Shown: positions 35,901 to 47,900 of the stretch, piece by piece
Position numbering within the stretch: the first letter of the stretch is position 1
Layout of the letters: each line of letters begins with the position of its first letter
NCBI GenBank assembly: GCA_004194705.1
Contig: SADC01001291.1
Coordinates: 620,001-684,000 of the forward strand
DNA length: 64,000 bases
Direction: 5' to 3'
DNA from: Ditylenchus dipsaci
Taxonomy: Eukaryota; Nematoda; Chromadorea; Rhabditida; Anguinidae
Notes under the pieces: generated by a model
Databases searched by the model: none
Told to the model about the DNA's origin: nothing
What the model saw: the letters and a program-made list of their open reading frames with translations, nothing else
Position numbers and translations under genes: made by a program

Positions 35901-38900
35901 GCTGCTAAAAAAACCTCAGCTGACCGAGCCTGAGGCAGACCTCACAATTTTTTTGAGAAGATGATTGATTTTGTCCTAACAATCGAATTTTAATTATTTG
36001 ACTTTCGCGTCTCGATTCTACTGCACCCCGATTTCACGGCATCAGGCTCGTTTTAGGCACCGGATTTGTATTACAGGGTGTTTCAAAAAACTACCCCTTT
36101 TTTAAAAAACAGTTTAAATAAGTTTGTTCAAAAATTTCAGTTCAACATGAGTTATGTTCAAAAATTTTTTTGAACATAACTCATGTTTTATCCACTTTTC
36201 TGTGATTGTCTCTAAGAAAATAACATTTATAGCGTGTTTAAAACCTTACATCTCTTTACAGTTTTTTGACTGGTGTCCGTCCCAATTTTTAACTTCAAAA
36301 GCTCATATCTTTTTTGTTGTTTTTTCATATTTAGCCCAGTTTTTTTTCTGCAATTCGCATATGTCTCCTCTTTCGAATGAGTATGAACAATTTTGCAAAC
36401 TTATGTCAGATATCTTCCCGTAACCCCTAAAATATATTACAACTACTAATAGGTACAAACACAATGGAGGCGCCAATAGGAGCCTTTTGCCCGTTGTGAT
36501 CCAATATGCGGAGATTTCCGAAAAATTTGGAAATGGGTTACGATTCGAAAGGAGTTACGTACACCAACTTTTTTTAATGGGGGATTTTTTTTTGAAACAC
36601 CCTGTATACCCATGGTTTAACAGTAAAATTTGCGCGCCTAGCAGTGCCGTGAAATTGAGGCTTGAGTATAATAAAAAAGGTGAATCATATATTTTATATC
36701 GAAAATGGATTGTTGAGAAAAAAATTTGCGTGGGTTGCGGAGTTGCGTGCACTCCATTTTTTTCAAAAAATGGCTCAGTATTCTGACTTGGATTTGTGAA
36801 AGTCTAGGCCAATCTGCTACCTTACTCGAGTATAATCGAAAAGAGCCATGCGCATGCCTGAATGGAAAATAATTGATGAGAGTGAATTGCTTTGAAATAT
36901 ATTCTCTAATTTTGGGTAACAAATGCACCTACCAGCTCACTGACTGGAATGGACTTTTTAGTGCTTGACACATTCATGTTGGGTGCTGCATCAATGCTTT
37001 TGTAGAAGGCACTTCCATTATCCACACTTTCCCGGTCCAACACTGTGCTCTGTAAACCAAACACAGTTTTATTTGTGATCAACACATTTTTTACATATTT
37101 CTAAGTCAATTTAACCACTGCTTAACACTTTAAAGTAGTTTGGTGTTCTCATTTTAAATGGAGTCGCAAACCTGTTGACCAGCACTCAAGTAGTTGACCC
37201 TGCGCCTGTACAGGTTGCACAGTTTGACCTTGTTAAAGTTTGTCCAGACCTCCCTTCTGTCGGGACACACCAACTCCTGTCTTTGCTCATCTGTCTGCGG
37301 CACCAGTGAGGCACTTCTCTTGCGGCGCAGCCCTTCTACATCTACAGCTAAAAGGAGGTTGTGGTGCCAGCGTCGACCTCCCCATCCTTCCAATAGCAAT
37401 TTTTTCCATCGCAAATACAGATGGACGGTTTGCTGGAACAATTTGAGTTCAGCTTGTCTTCACCCAACAGGTAAGCTGTAAATAGTTGGCAGAGTGAGGG
37501 TCTGTCGAGCACCAGGCTTTGGGCCCTCTCTGCATTCCTTTTCTCATTCCTCCTCCTTCTTCTCTTCTCCAACCTCCTCTGGCGATTGCCGGAGCACACT
37601 GTTCTGGCCCGTTTGATCTTCTTAAAAGACTTGGAGAAGGCAAGAAGAGCTCTGGCATCCTCACTGTAGCCGTTCTCTTCCTTGCGGGGACTGTCCGCCA
37701 CAAATTTTGCTCTGTTCAACCGTCTTCTAATGGGCTGAGTCATGGCTAGAGGGGATTTGACCAGGGGCTTATGGTTGGAGTGTCTAGTGGCTGCCGGAGT
37801 GTGGAGCAGCAAAATGCAGGCCTGCTTTCCAGCCCCTCCATGGTGCACCAGTCCCACCAGGTTGGTTGACGCAGAGCTTTGGTGGTGGTTCTGGGAGGAA
37901 GAGGAGGCTGCCAATGCTGCCGCCACCGACGCTGTTGCCGCTAATACTAGAGCTGATGACGAGACTATATTTATGAGTAGAACTTAAATTTTCAAATGTT
38001 TTACTGTGAGATGGTACAAAATTACTTTCAGAAAAAATAATAATTCTTTTAAAAATTTACCACTGATTAAATATTTAGTTAACGAGTTGTCAAAATAGAC
38101 GGCTATTTATTTTCGATTATTTGGCCGGCTATATAAAGCCGGCTAAATAGCCAAAAATTGGCTCTTTAGAAAAAAATGCTTTAAAGGGGCATGCTCGCGC
38201 CCGATGCAATAATTCTTGCATTTTAAATTCGCGGGTACCAGGCACGCCAGAGATTTGAATTTCAAAATCGTTTTTGAAATCATTTTTAGTTCTCTGCTTT
38301 GATTTGTCGTGACTTTCGGGCATTTTTGCTCTTATTTTTTATGCTTGTTTTCTAATTGAGTTACCTTTTTAGGTTTTAGCGTCAAGAAATCTATTCCACT
38401 CCACGTTTGTATCGCCAGCTGGAGATTCTCGCGCATGCTCAAGTTCTTCTCTCGGTCTTGTTATTTGTATTAGATAAGTTTTATTTATTTTCTGCGCCGT
38501 CATTTGCTTTTCCCTTGTTCCCTCTTTCAGGTGCCTGTCTGGATGTCCCAAGAAGGAAGGATACATCAGGAAAGGCTCTTATAAGGTAGTTCACTTGACT
38601 TTTTTTTCTCAGCAGTAGTTTTATTTATGAATTTAGGTTCTCTGCTCAGGTATTTTTAGGCGTTTTTTACACAGTTTACGCTGCGACTGCATACATCCTG
38701 TCAAAGTTCCTAATAAATTTAGCAGGCAGCCGTTTACGTAGCGACTTTAGACTTTGTCAGCTATATACGCGGTCGAAGTGTCACTTTCTATGTGCCTTCG
38801 TGCTTCATTCCATGGCAGTATGGCTAGGCCATCGTAACATATCTGTCGAAGCGCGTCAACTTCTCTGAAGAGGCTGCCTAGCGAAAGTGTTTATTCCGCT

Positions 38901-41900
38901 GGGCTTTATATCACTAATTTTCAGGTTCAATCGACAATTGGGACTTTGTAGCAGCTCACGTAGCAAAAACCTTCAGACAAAAGTATTATTTTATTCATCA
39001 ATCACGCTTTCCCATTGCATGGAACAATAACTGGATCATAATTTACTTCAAATAGCATCTTCATCGCCCTTTTTCCGTCTTGCTTCCACGAATTCTCTCA
39101 GCTCGACACACTACCGTACAGCATTTGTTTCACGCTTGACATTTGACAGATTCTCGATATGCTGATGATTACCTCAGGGATAGGAATCCTACTTTTTAAA
39201 AGGATTTGTACTTTTTTCGGAATCCCAAATCTTTTGTATTTTTAAAATTCTAGTCAATTTTTTTTTGTTTTTTTGCTTCAAAGTGTTAATGGCCATCTTG
39301 AGGATACTCTATTAGGTTCACATCATAAACCAACCAAACAATTGTGCTTTGCGTCGTACTTGTCTTATACGTCTCTATCTTTTAGGAGAGGCTATCAGAT
39401 GAACAGCGATGATTCTTAGAAAAAAGGATATTCGAATATGCTGAAACATTGATCTTAAAAAAATATTACCGACCATAGTATGGTTAGCTGACAAGACCTT
39501 TTTTTGGCTACTGAAGGCAATGGAACATGAGTCCGCTCAGTGTCTGGATTATTAGCAATGATAATGGGGTCTTTTTTCAGCAGAATACCTCTTTCCCCTT
39601 TTTATCTTCCAGATTACGAACGGTTGTTTCCACCGACAGTCAAAATTTACCGATTTTCATTTCAGTTGAAATACGACAGGTCTTATAACTCACATCCGCC
39701 CTGACAGCAAAACCATCATACCCTTTTTGCCGCAATAAACAAATTCACCAGTATTTTTTCCGTATTTTCTATATCCATCAATTAGTCAGGTATGTTTTTG
39801 TCTGTATGGCTCGTTCAGCACTCCGGATTAAGAATACTCCTGCTCTAATGTATCCATGGAGTCAAAGTTGAAGCATTTTATTATAAGTGATCACCTATCA
39901 AATTGCACCTATGCCGAAAACAGGGAGACCTAAGTAAATAGTGGGTCGTATAATTGATGAAAACATTATTTGTCGATCTGAAATTAATAACGTGAAAACC
40001 GGAAAAAGAAGTGAAAGAGGATTCTGTGACGTAAAGAAGATACTTGGACGGCAGTGTTATGGTCTTCACAATCTTCCAGTCGATCAAATTTTCAGGTTAC
40101 CATAACCGCCCTATATCCAGTCCACACTTTTTTGTAGTTGGAAGTGCACATTCTTCGTGTTTGCAAAAATTATTACATTTTCATGTCCGAAAGTGTGTGT
40201 TGTTGCCGGACTTTACAAACGCAAACAACTTTCCGACTAGACCAGACGAGACAAAGATGTGATCCCAATTGTCGATTGAACCTGAAAATTAGTGATATAA
40301 AGCCCAGCGGAATAAACACTTTCGCTAGGCAGCCTCTTCAGAGAAGTTGACGCGCTTCGACAGATATGTTACGATGGCCTAGCCATACTGCCATGGAATG
40401 AAGCACGAAGGCACATAGAAAGTGACACTTCGACCGCGTATATAGCTGACAAAGTCTAAAGTCGCTACGTAAACGGCTGCCTGCTAAATTTATTAGGAAC
40501 TTTGACAGAATGTATGCAGTCGCAGCGTAAACTGTGTAAAAAACGCCTAAAAATACCTGAGCAGAGAACCTAAATTCATAAATAAAACTACTGCTGAGAA
40601 AAAAAAGTCAAGTGAACTACCTTATAAGAGCCTTTCCTGATGTATCCTTCCTTCTTGGGACATCCAGACAGACACCTGAAAGAGGGAACAAGGGAAAAGC
40701 AAATGACGGCGCAGAAAATAAATAAAACTTATCTAATACAAATAACAAGACCGAGAGAAGAACTTGAGCATGCGCGAGAATCTCCAGCTGGCGATACAAA
40801 CGTGGAGTGGAATAGATTTCTTGACGCTAAAACCTAAAAAGGTAACTCAATTAGAAAAACAAGCATAAAAAATAAGAGCAAAAATGCCCGAAAGTCACGA
40901 CAAATCAAAGCAGAGAACTAAAAATGATTTCAAAAACGATTTTGAAATTCAAATCTCTGGCGTGCCTGGTACCCGCGAATTTAAATTTTAAAATGCAAGA
41001 ATTATTGCATCGGGCGCGAGCATGCCCCTTTAAATATGGAAAATTCAAAATTTTAAACACAACCAAGCTTTATTTTGGCATAAACAACACCAATCAATCA
41101 ATCAATCAAACATGAACAAGTAGCCGGCTTTTTTTGCCGGCTATTTTCAGCTATCCAGCGGCTAAATAGCCGACTAAATGGCCGGATATTTAGCCGTTGG
41201 ACAACTCTACTATTAACTATTTGGTAACGAAGGTGCTTCTAGACGTCGAAAATATAGTTTTCACTGGTAAAAGGACAGTTTGTGGCGATCTTTTCTGAAA
41301 CTTTATTTCAAAGTGTCTATTTTTGCAAAAAAATATTCAGACGTACACCTATATGCGAAATTTCTTACAGAATTCGAATCATAAGGCAACTTTTTTAAAT
41401 TAAGATGTGAATGTGAAATTCATCAAGATGATTTTTAATTTTTTAATTATAGTTGCTGAGACGCGAGCAAAAGTTCAACACTGATTTTTCAAAATTTCGG
41501 TAGCTCAACTTCTGGTAATATTATAAATTTAGAATGAAATTATTGAAATCGAATTCTGCTTTGTCGTTCGATTCCTTAGACTACCTAAAAACAATCTTTT
41601 GTCAAGAAAAATATCTTTAGTTAAAAATACGAAAATTTCCAAAAAAACACCACAAAGAGTCTTATGTTCATTAAAACCAGTGTCTAGCAATAGTTTTTTC
41701 TCTGCACTTAAGATAATTTTAAAAAGGACAAAAAGACAATTTTTTGACTTGTCTTGGTCAAAAACAACAAAGGTAAATTATAATCAAAGGATCTGCTAGA
41801 ATTTCTGCACAACAATAAACAGCATAAAAATATATAAGAAGAAGGCAGGAAACAAAAGAAAAAATAAATGTTGTTGGTAAGCACGCTATGTGCCATTTTC

Positions 41901-44900
41901 TCTCTTCTAAATTTTACGTGAAACAAAAAGTAACTGGGGAATAGATTAACAATGAGAACCTTATAAATGAATAGTAGTAGTCATCACTGCTACTATTGAG
42001 AACTAGATTATTAGGCCAAGCCTTCAGGGACACAACAACAAACCAGTTGTAATGTTTGCTCTTGACGTACACACGTGTGAGAACAAAAATATTTTCTGCT
42101 TTCTAGTTTTTCACTAATCAACAAAAGTAAACAAAGGTGTTTTTGCAAATTTGAATAAATTTTTCTCAGAGAAATATGCATCAAATACTTCAAAAACAGC
42201 GGAAAGTTGACCAAAACAGGGTTTCACCTAGAGACAGAAAAATGCTTTCAGGGCGGGTTTCGGTCAGGGCTTCATTACCCGAAAATTTCGGGTCAGGGCT
42301 TCAGGATTTTCCGAAAAAAATACAGGGCCCTGATCAAACTGTCAGAGTTGAAGTCAAAAATGTTCTTTTTCGACTGCTGCTCTTCTTCAATAGTTTTTAG
42401 CTTTTTTTGGCAAATACTTCGTGAGTGTTTGCATGCGTAAAAAAAGCTTTTGTACTGCCATTTAAATCTTGATCTTTTTTTTACACTTATCACATTTGGC
42501 TTATGCGACCGATAGTGCCGTTAAAAGGTAAAGTATCGGCTACCGGACCCAATTTTTTTTTATCAAACTTTCATCAAAAAAATTCATTTTTTAAGGCAAA
42601 AGTTTTCGGAAATCCTGCCTTATTACTAAATTCTCGTCGTTAATCCGAATTCATTAAGTTAAATGAAAATAATTGGCGCTACTGTAATATACCCCCCCAA
42701 AAAGCGCTACTGTAATATACCCCCCCCCAAAAATCGACCTACTGTCATATACCCCCCCCCCCCCAAACCGACTTTTTTAGGGATGGTCAAAAACCATTTT
42801 TACACAATAATTTCGCCATAAAAGGACCAGAAAAGCAATTTAAATGGGATTGCGGGCTGTATTGGGATGGGAAGGGAATAATACAGGGGCCACTTCTCGA
42901 GATGGTTGGGATCATTAGAGTAATAATTCTCTAAGCGTCTAAAGGTGCTTTCAAACCCAGGAACTTGTGGTGCAGGCATAAGTATAAGTACTTTTCATGG
43001 ACCAAGCCCATCAGCGGGGTGGACCTCGTGGGTTTGCTCATAGGCCTAGCACTTTTTGGGTGCTAGGCTGAATTTTTGGATGCTGGGCCTCTGGCCTGGC
43101 CTTATAGAACGAGGGGAAATGCTCTTCGGGAAAAATAAAGATGTTGAACATAGTTTTGAATACTGGGGCCTACCGCATAAATAACTCTGGTATGCATGTT
43201 TTTTCATGCATCCAGAGTCGCTTTCGAGTGATTTGTGTCTAAGGTATGTGGGTGTGCGCATCTCAACTCCAAGCCCCCAAGCCCCTGCGCCCCGAAGGGG
43301 GCGCAGGGGCTTGAGAGTTAGAGATGCGCGCACGCACTTACCTTAGACATGATTCCGAGAAGTACACTTGATCATAAAATGCATATAGAGTCTATTTTTG
43401 CCACGGCCCGAGTTGAAAAACATGGTAAAGCAGCTAAAAAAAGTGGCCCCTGTATTATTCCCTTCCCTCCCAATACAGCCCATAATCCCTTTTTAATTGC
43501 TTTTCTGGACCTTTTATGGCAAAATTATTGCATAAAAATGGTTTTTAGACACTCCTAAAAAAGTCGGTTTTTGGGGGGGGGTATATGACAGTAGGTCCGA
43601 TTTTTGGGGGGGGTATATTACAGTAGCTTTTTGGGGGGGGGTATATGACAGTAGCGTCAAATAATTTTTATTAGCTAAATTGCTAATTTTGAATAAGTAA
43701 GTCAGAAATTTCGCACCATGAAACTTAGTTTGATTCGATTTGGATGGATTCGGATTTAGGACAAGATTGCGGTGTTAGAAACTTTGAAAATTTATTTTAA
43801 AATAATAGACAATTTTTGAAAAAAATTAAAAAAAAAAAATTATTGGTGGTAAGTAATCGGTAATTGTTCCGTGACATTCCAATCTTCTAAATACCGCTCA
43901 TCTAAAATGTTTTTATATTCATACGGTGAACAATGTTATGCAATCATGAGTGTTGAATTACATAGCGAGTAAAAAAGCGAATTAAACAACACGACAGGAA
44001 AAAAATAGATTATACCGTATTTTCTCAAATTAATCGACATTCTTTAGCGAACCGACCCCTGGAGGTAGATTGAAAAATAAAACGACCGTTAGTTTAATTG
44101 AAGGGGCAAACCAGCACGTTACAGTGAAAATAAACCAGTAATACGGTAACTAGTCAAACGGTAGGTACTGAAAAACTCATTAGACACACATATTTTGGCC
44201 GTAAGTTAAAAGAGAACTTCTTGAGAATTCGGGTTCAGGATCTGGAAAATTTCGGATCAGGGTTCAGGGTTTTTAAAATCGACCAGGGCGGGTTTCGGGT
44301 CAGGGTTTTCGGTCAAAAGTCGGTCAGGCGGGTCAGGGTCCTAACCTGTTTCTGTCTCTAGTTTCACCAGCTTATCCGTGAGCATAGAAAAAAAACTTAA
44401 AACGAACTTTTTGGTTTTAAACAACAACTTATAGGTACCTATTTTTGCAAAAAAAAATCTGAGATGCCTCAATACAGGAAAAAGTTTCCTCCAAAATTCA
44501 AAAATAAATTTTTTTCAACCCTCGGTTGCTCGGATCTTAAAAAATATTTTGACCGATATTTTAGCGCATACCATGCTGTTTCTTTTGCACTATGTCCATT
44601 AGATGAAATACGGCAATTGGCCTGTTTATTTTTCAAACCCTTAAAAATCGAAAAAAAAATTGGATTACAGCCAAATTTCACGCCCGCTTTTGTTTTTTTT
44701 TCAAGGCAAAATCCAAAAGACATATAGTTGAGCCTCCTTACACCAACATTCAAAAAATTCGTTCCCGCCTAGAACGTGACAGTTTTTTACCTAAATTTTC
44801 AGAGGCTTTTGCCAGTTCTGTTTTGAAGTTTGGTCCTGGGCCTACGATTTACCGATTGTTTTAAAAAATTCTGCAACTTTGTCTTTTAAAAGAGAAAAAC

Positions 44901-47900
44901 ATCGTTATAACAACCTTTTTTATATAGAGAGTCGTTATACGGGATTTTCTAAATGACAAAATTGCAGAAATTTTTGAAAATCGTAATCCTTGCGACATTT
45001 GGGACCAGACTGTCAAAACAAAACTGGCAAACGGCTTCAAAAACTGGGTAAATAAGTGTCGCATCCTAAGAGGGAACGAATTTTTGGAGGGTCGTTATGA
45101 TGAGGTTTGACTTAATCTCTTTACGAACATTTTCTACATCAGTATCGCAATTAAAGATTTCTTATTTTTTTCGCTGTAAAAGCCCTCAGAATTAATTCAC
45201 TAAGGCCCTGGATGAGCGCCTGACTATACCATGAATTTAAGCAGTAAATTAAAATAAACGACAAAAATTAAGCATCGATTGTGGCATGGCGGTGACACCA
45301 CCAGAAAATTTATAACATTTAATTGTGGCACTACTGCTCTAGCAGCAGCTAGTGTTTTAGTGGGGAACAGAGGAAGTGCAAATTTGATTACATGTTTGTT
45401 GCAGCCCCTTCCAAAGAGGAGAAAGGCAGGAGGGGAGACACGGCAGCGAAGGGGAGCAGGCAAGTCGAAAGTCTAGAGGCATATTCTCATGGTTGGCTAG
45501 CTTACACACAGCCGGGTGTTATACTCATACACACCAACAACGCCACCAATAATTTGGGGATTGCAAAGGTCCTTCTAGGACCCTGAACATCAGTCAGTTG
45601 AGCAAAGCACAAGCTAAGATCTTAAAATGTGCAGGTGGACAGTGAGAATCGAATCCGCGAACTTCTTATTTATAATTTTTATTAGTTTTTTTTATCTCCA
45701 ACACCGAAAATATTGAACTGAACCTACTACTTGGGTACTTGGTTAGTTATCTTTTTCCATTGGGCCTATTTCAAATATCAACAGCTATTATGTCTTAGTC
45801 CCTCTTGCTGTTTTTTGTATTTTTCTTGAGTGCAGGGTAAATTAGCCTACATACGGACTCAAAAATGTTACCTGGACTGCAAAAAAAGTAAGGAAAGCCG
45901 GAATGGTAATATGTTGTCCTATCCTGCGCCTGAGCGCAGGCCAAAAAACAACAGCGGGCAAAGGCGAAAAACTGTCAGCACGTGAAAACACGTCCAGACA
46001 ATAATAACAAGAGAAAAGTAAAGTCGAGAGGAGTCTGCCAAACCAGGAGGAATGCCTCACTAACCACCTTATTTCAAATACACAAACCACCAGCACCAAA
46101 TGTGGTTTTTGTGTTTTAGAGGATAGAGTCAGACATGCCCATATCGGATTTCACACAATTTATTTAGTTGCTGCTGCATCAACCCTAAGTCCCGAGTTTA
46201 AACGTTTTTAGTTTATAATTTCTACATAGCAGTAACAAGTGTTTTCAGCTAATTGAAAAATAAATTTTGAAGTAAACCGACTTAGATAACCAACAATTTG
46301 TAGGATTAAACAATTTTATTGTGTGAAAATGAGCATTTCGGTTGTAAATGAGTAAACCTTTTTTCCCTCTTCAAGCGCCTATTTTTGTTTTTCCTTGATT
46401 TAAGTAGTGCCCTTTCTATCAGCATTTTCTCAACACTTTGCATAAATAGTTATGATGTAGATGAGTGAATAATATTCACTTTTTTGCAAGTTGAAAAATG
46501 ATTCAAAACTCGTTAAGAACTATTTGTTTTTCTGGCCTGGCCCGCACAGTGGATATTCCCGGCGCGCCCTGAAAAGTGTTCTAAAGGGTCATTTTTTAAT
46601 TTTTATAAAGTTGCAAATATATAGGTGTTAGGCAAAATTAGTCGCTTATTAACAGTTTTATTGTCAAAAGACCTTAGTTTGACGTAGATGGAAAAACATC
46701 CGTAAAATATTATATGCAACACGTCCATGAACACAGCTAAATACAGTGCGTTTCACAATGATACGACACCCCCATTTTTTTGCCAAAAACATTATTTTTT
46801 TGTTCAATTTGTTTATATTTTTTAACTAGCATGTGGAAAACCGCAGAAAATTGCATTCCACTCCGAAAAACGGTGTTTTTCTCGAACAGAAAAAAAATAT
46901 TTTGCCGAAATGGCGACAAATCAGCGTTTCATAATGATACGACATTTTCGTGAAAACACGTTTGTTGGTCCTATAGCATAACCATTTGCATCAAAAACAT
47001 GTTTAGAATTTAAGCTCTGAATCTCAGCTACAGTTTGGTAGGTCAAATTATTCTTTTTGATTATTTCGAGAAAAGTTATGACCATCAACAAAAAAAGCTT
47101 CGATTTCTAGTCAAAATCAAAGTAAATCTAAAGAAAATGGTTGTTTGGTCACATAAATACTGACTTTTCTTAAAAGTTTCAATATCAAAATGTACCAGTT
47201 GATGCACTTTTTGAAAACTAAATAATTTCTCCACAAAATGACATGTGAGCCATTTTCAAAGGATTGCACAGAGCTGAGAAACGGACGGTTGAAGTTGAAA
47301 GAAGTGAAAATGTCCCAAATAAGGCAAATATAGAGGTTTTTTACTTTTTCTAACTTCAACCATCCATTTCTCAGCCCTGTGCAATCCTCTGTCACTTTGT
47401 AGAAAAATTAATAAGCTTTCAAAAAGTGTTTTGATATTGAAACTTTTAAGAAAAGTCAGTATTTATGTGACAAAACAAGCATTTTCTTTAGATTTACTTT
47501 GATTTTGACTAGAAATCGACATTTTTTTTTTGTTGATGGTCATAACTTTTCTCGAAATAAGCAAAAAGAATAATTTGACCTACCAAATTGTAGCTGAGAT
47601 TCAGGGCTTACATTCTAAACATGTTTTTGATGCAAATGGTTATGCTATAGGACCAACAAACGTGTTTTTACGAAAATGTCGTATCATTATGAAACGCTGA
47701 TTTTTCTCCATTTCGGCAAATATTTTTTTCTGTTCGAGAAAAACACCGTTTTTCGGAGTGGAATGCAATTTTCTGCGGTTTTCCACATGCTAGTTGAAAA
47801 ATATAAACAAATTAAACAAAAAACAAATGTTTTGGCAAAAAATGGGGCTGTCGTATCATTATGAAACGCACTGTAATAAGACATTTAAAACTGTAGTTTG

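Larger units (their letters stand above)
33593..36932 (-). other. unc-13 intron with hAT-like and mariner MITEs
   Basis: Contains the CTCGTAC-motif element (34313-35115), a long C-run at 34231-34250, a diverged MITE end (TACCGTATTTGATCAAATTA at 35193) and the mariner MITE 36072-36606. 35400-36070 shows nothing recognisable. Confidence 0.65.
42229..44360. mobile_element. hAT-like element with CAGGG/CCCTG motifs, carrying nested insertions
   Basis: Ends TAGAGACAGAAA / TTTCTGTCTCTA with a perfect 8-bp target duplication GTTTCACC (42221-42228, 44361-44368). Repeated GGGTCAGGG/CCCTGACCC-like motifs lie just inside (42240-42340 and 44225-44335). The 2.1-kb interior is mostly other elements: an inverted-repeat element, the hairpin-core repeat (42680-43653) and a MITE (44017-44153). 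No transposase is recognisable. Confidence 0.8.

Noticed and set aside
40044..40350. Short frames in the centre of the 772-bp inverted-repeat element as a transposase
   Set aside because: No catalytic motif or family resemblance could be seen in any frame.
44464..44727. 87-codon open frame (MPQYRKKF...)
   Set aside because: A similar-length frame exists on the opposite strand, and there are no splice or poly(A) signals or homology.
45630..45665. B-box-like GGATTCGATTCTCAC on the minus strand
   Set aside because: No A box at the right distance and no cloverleaf.
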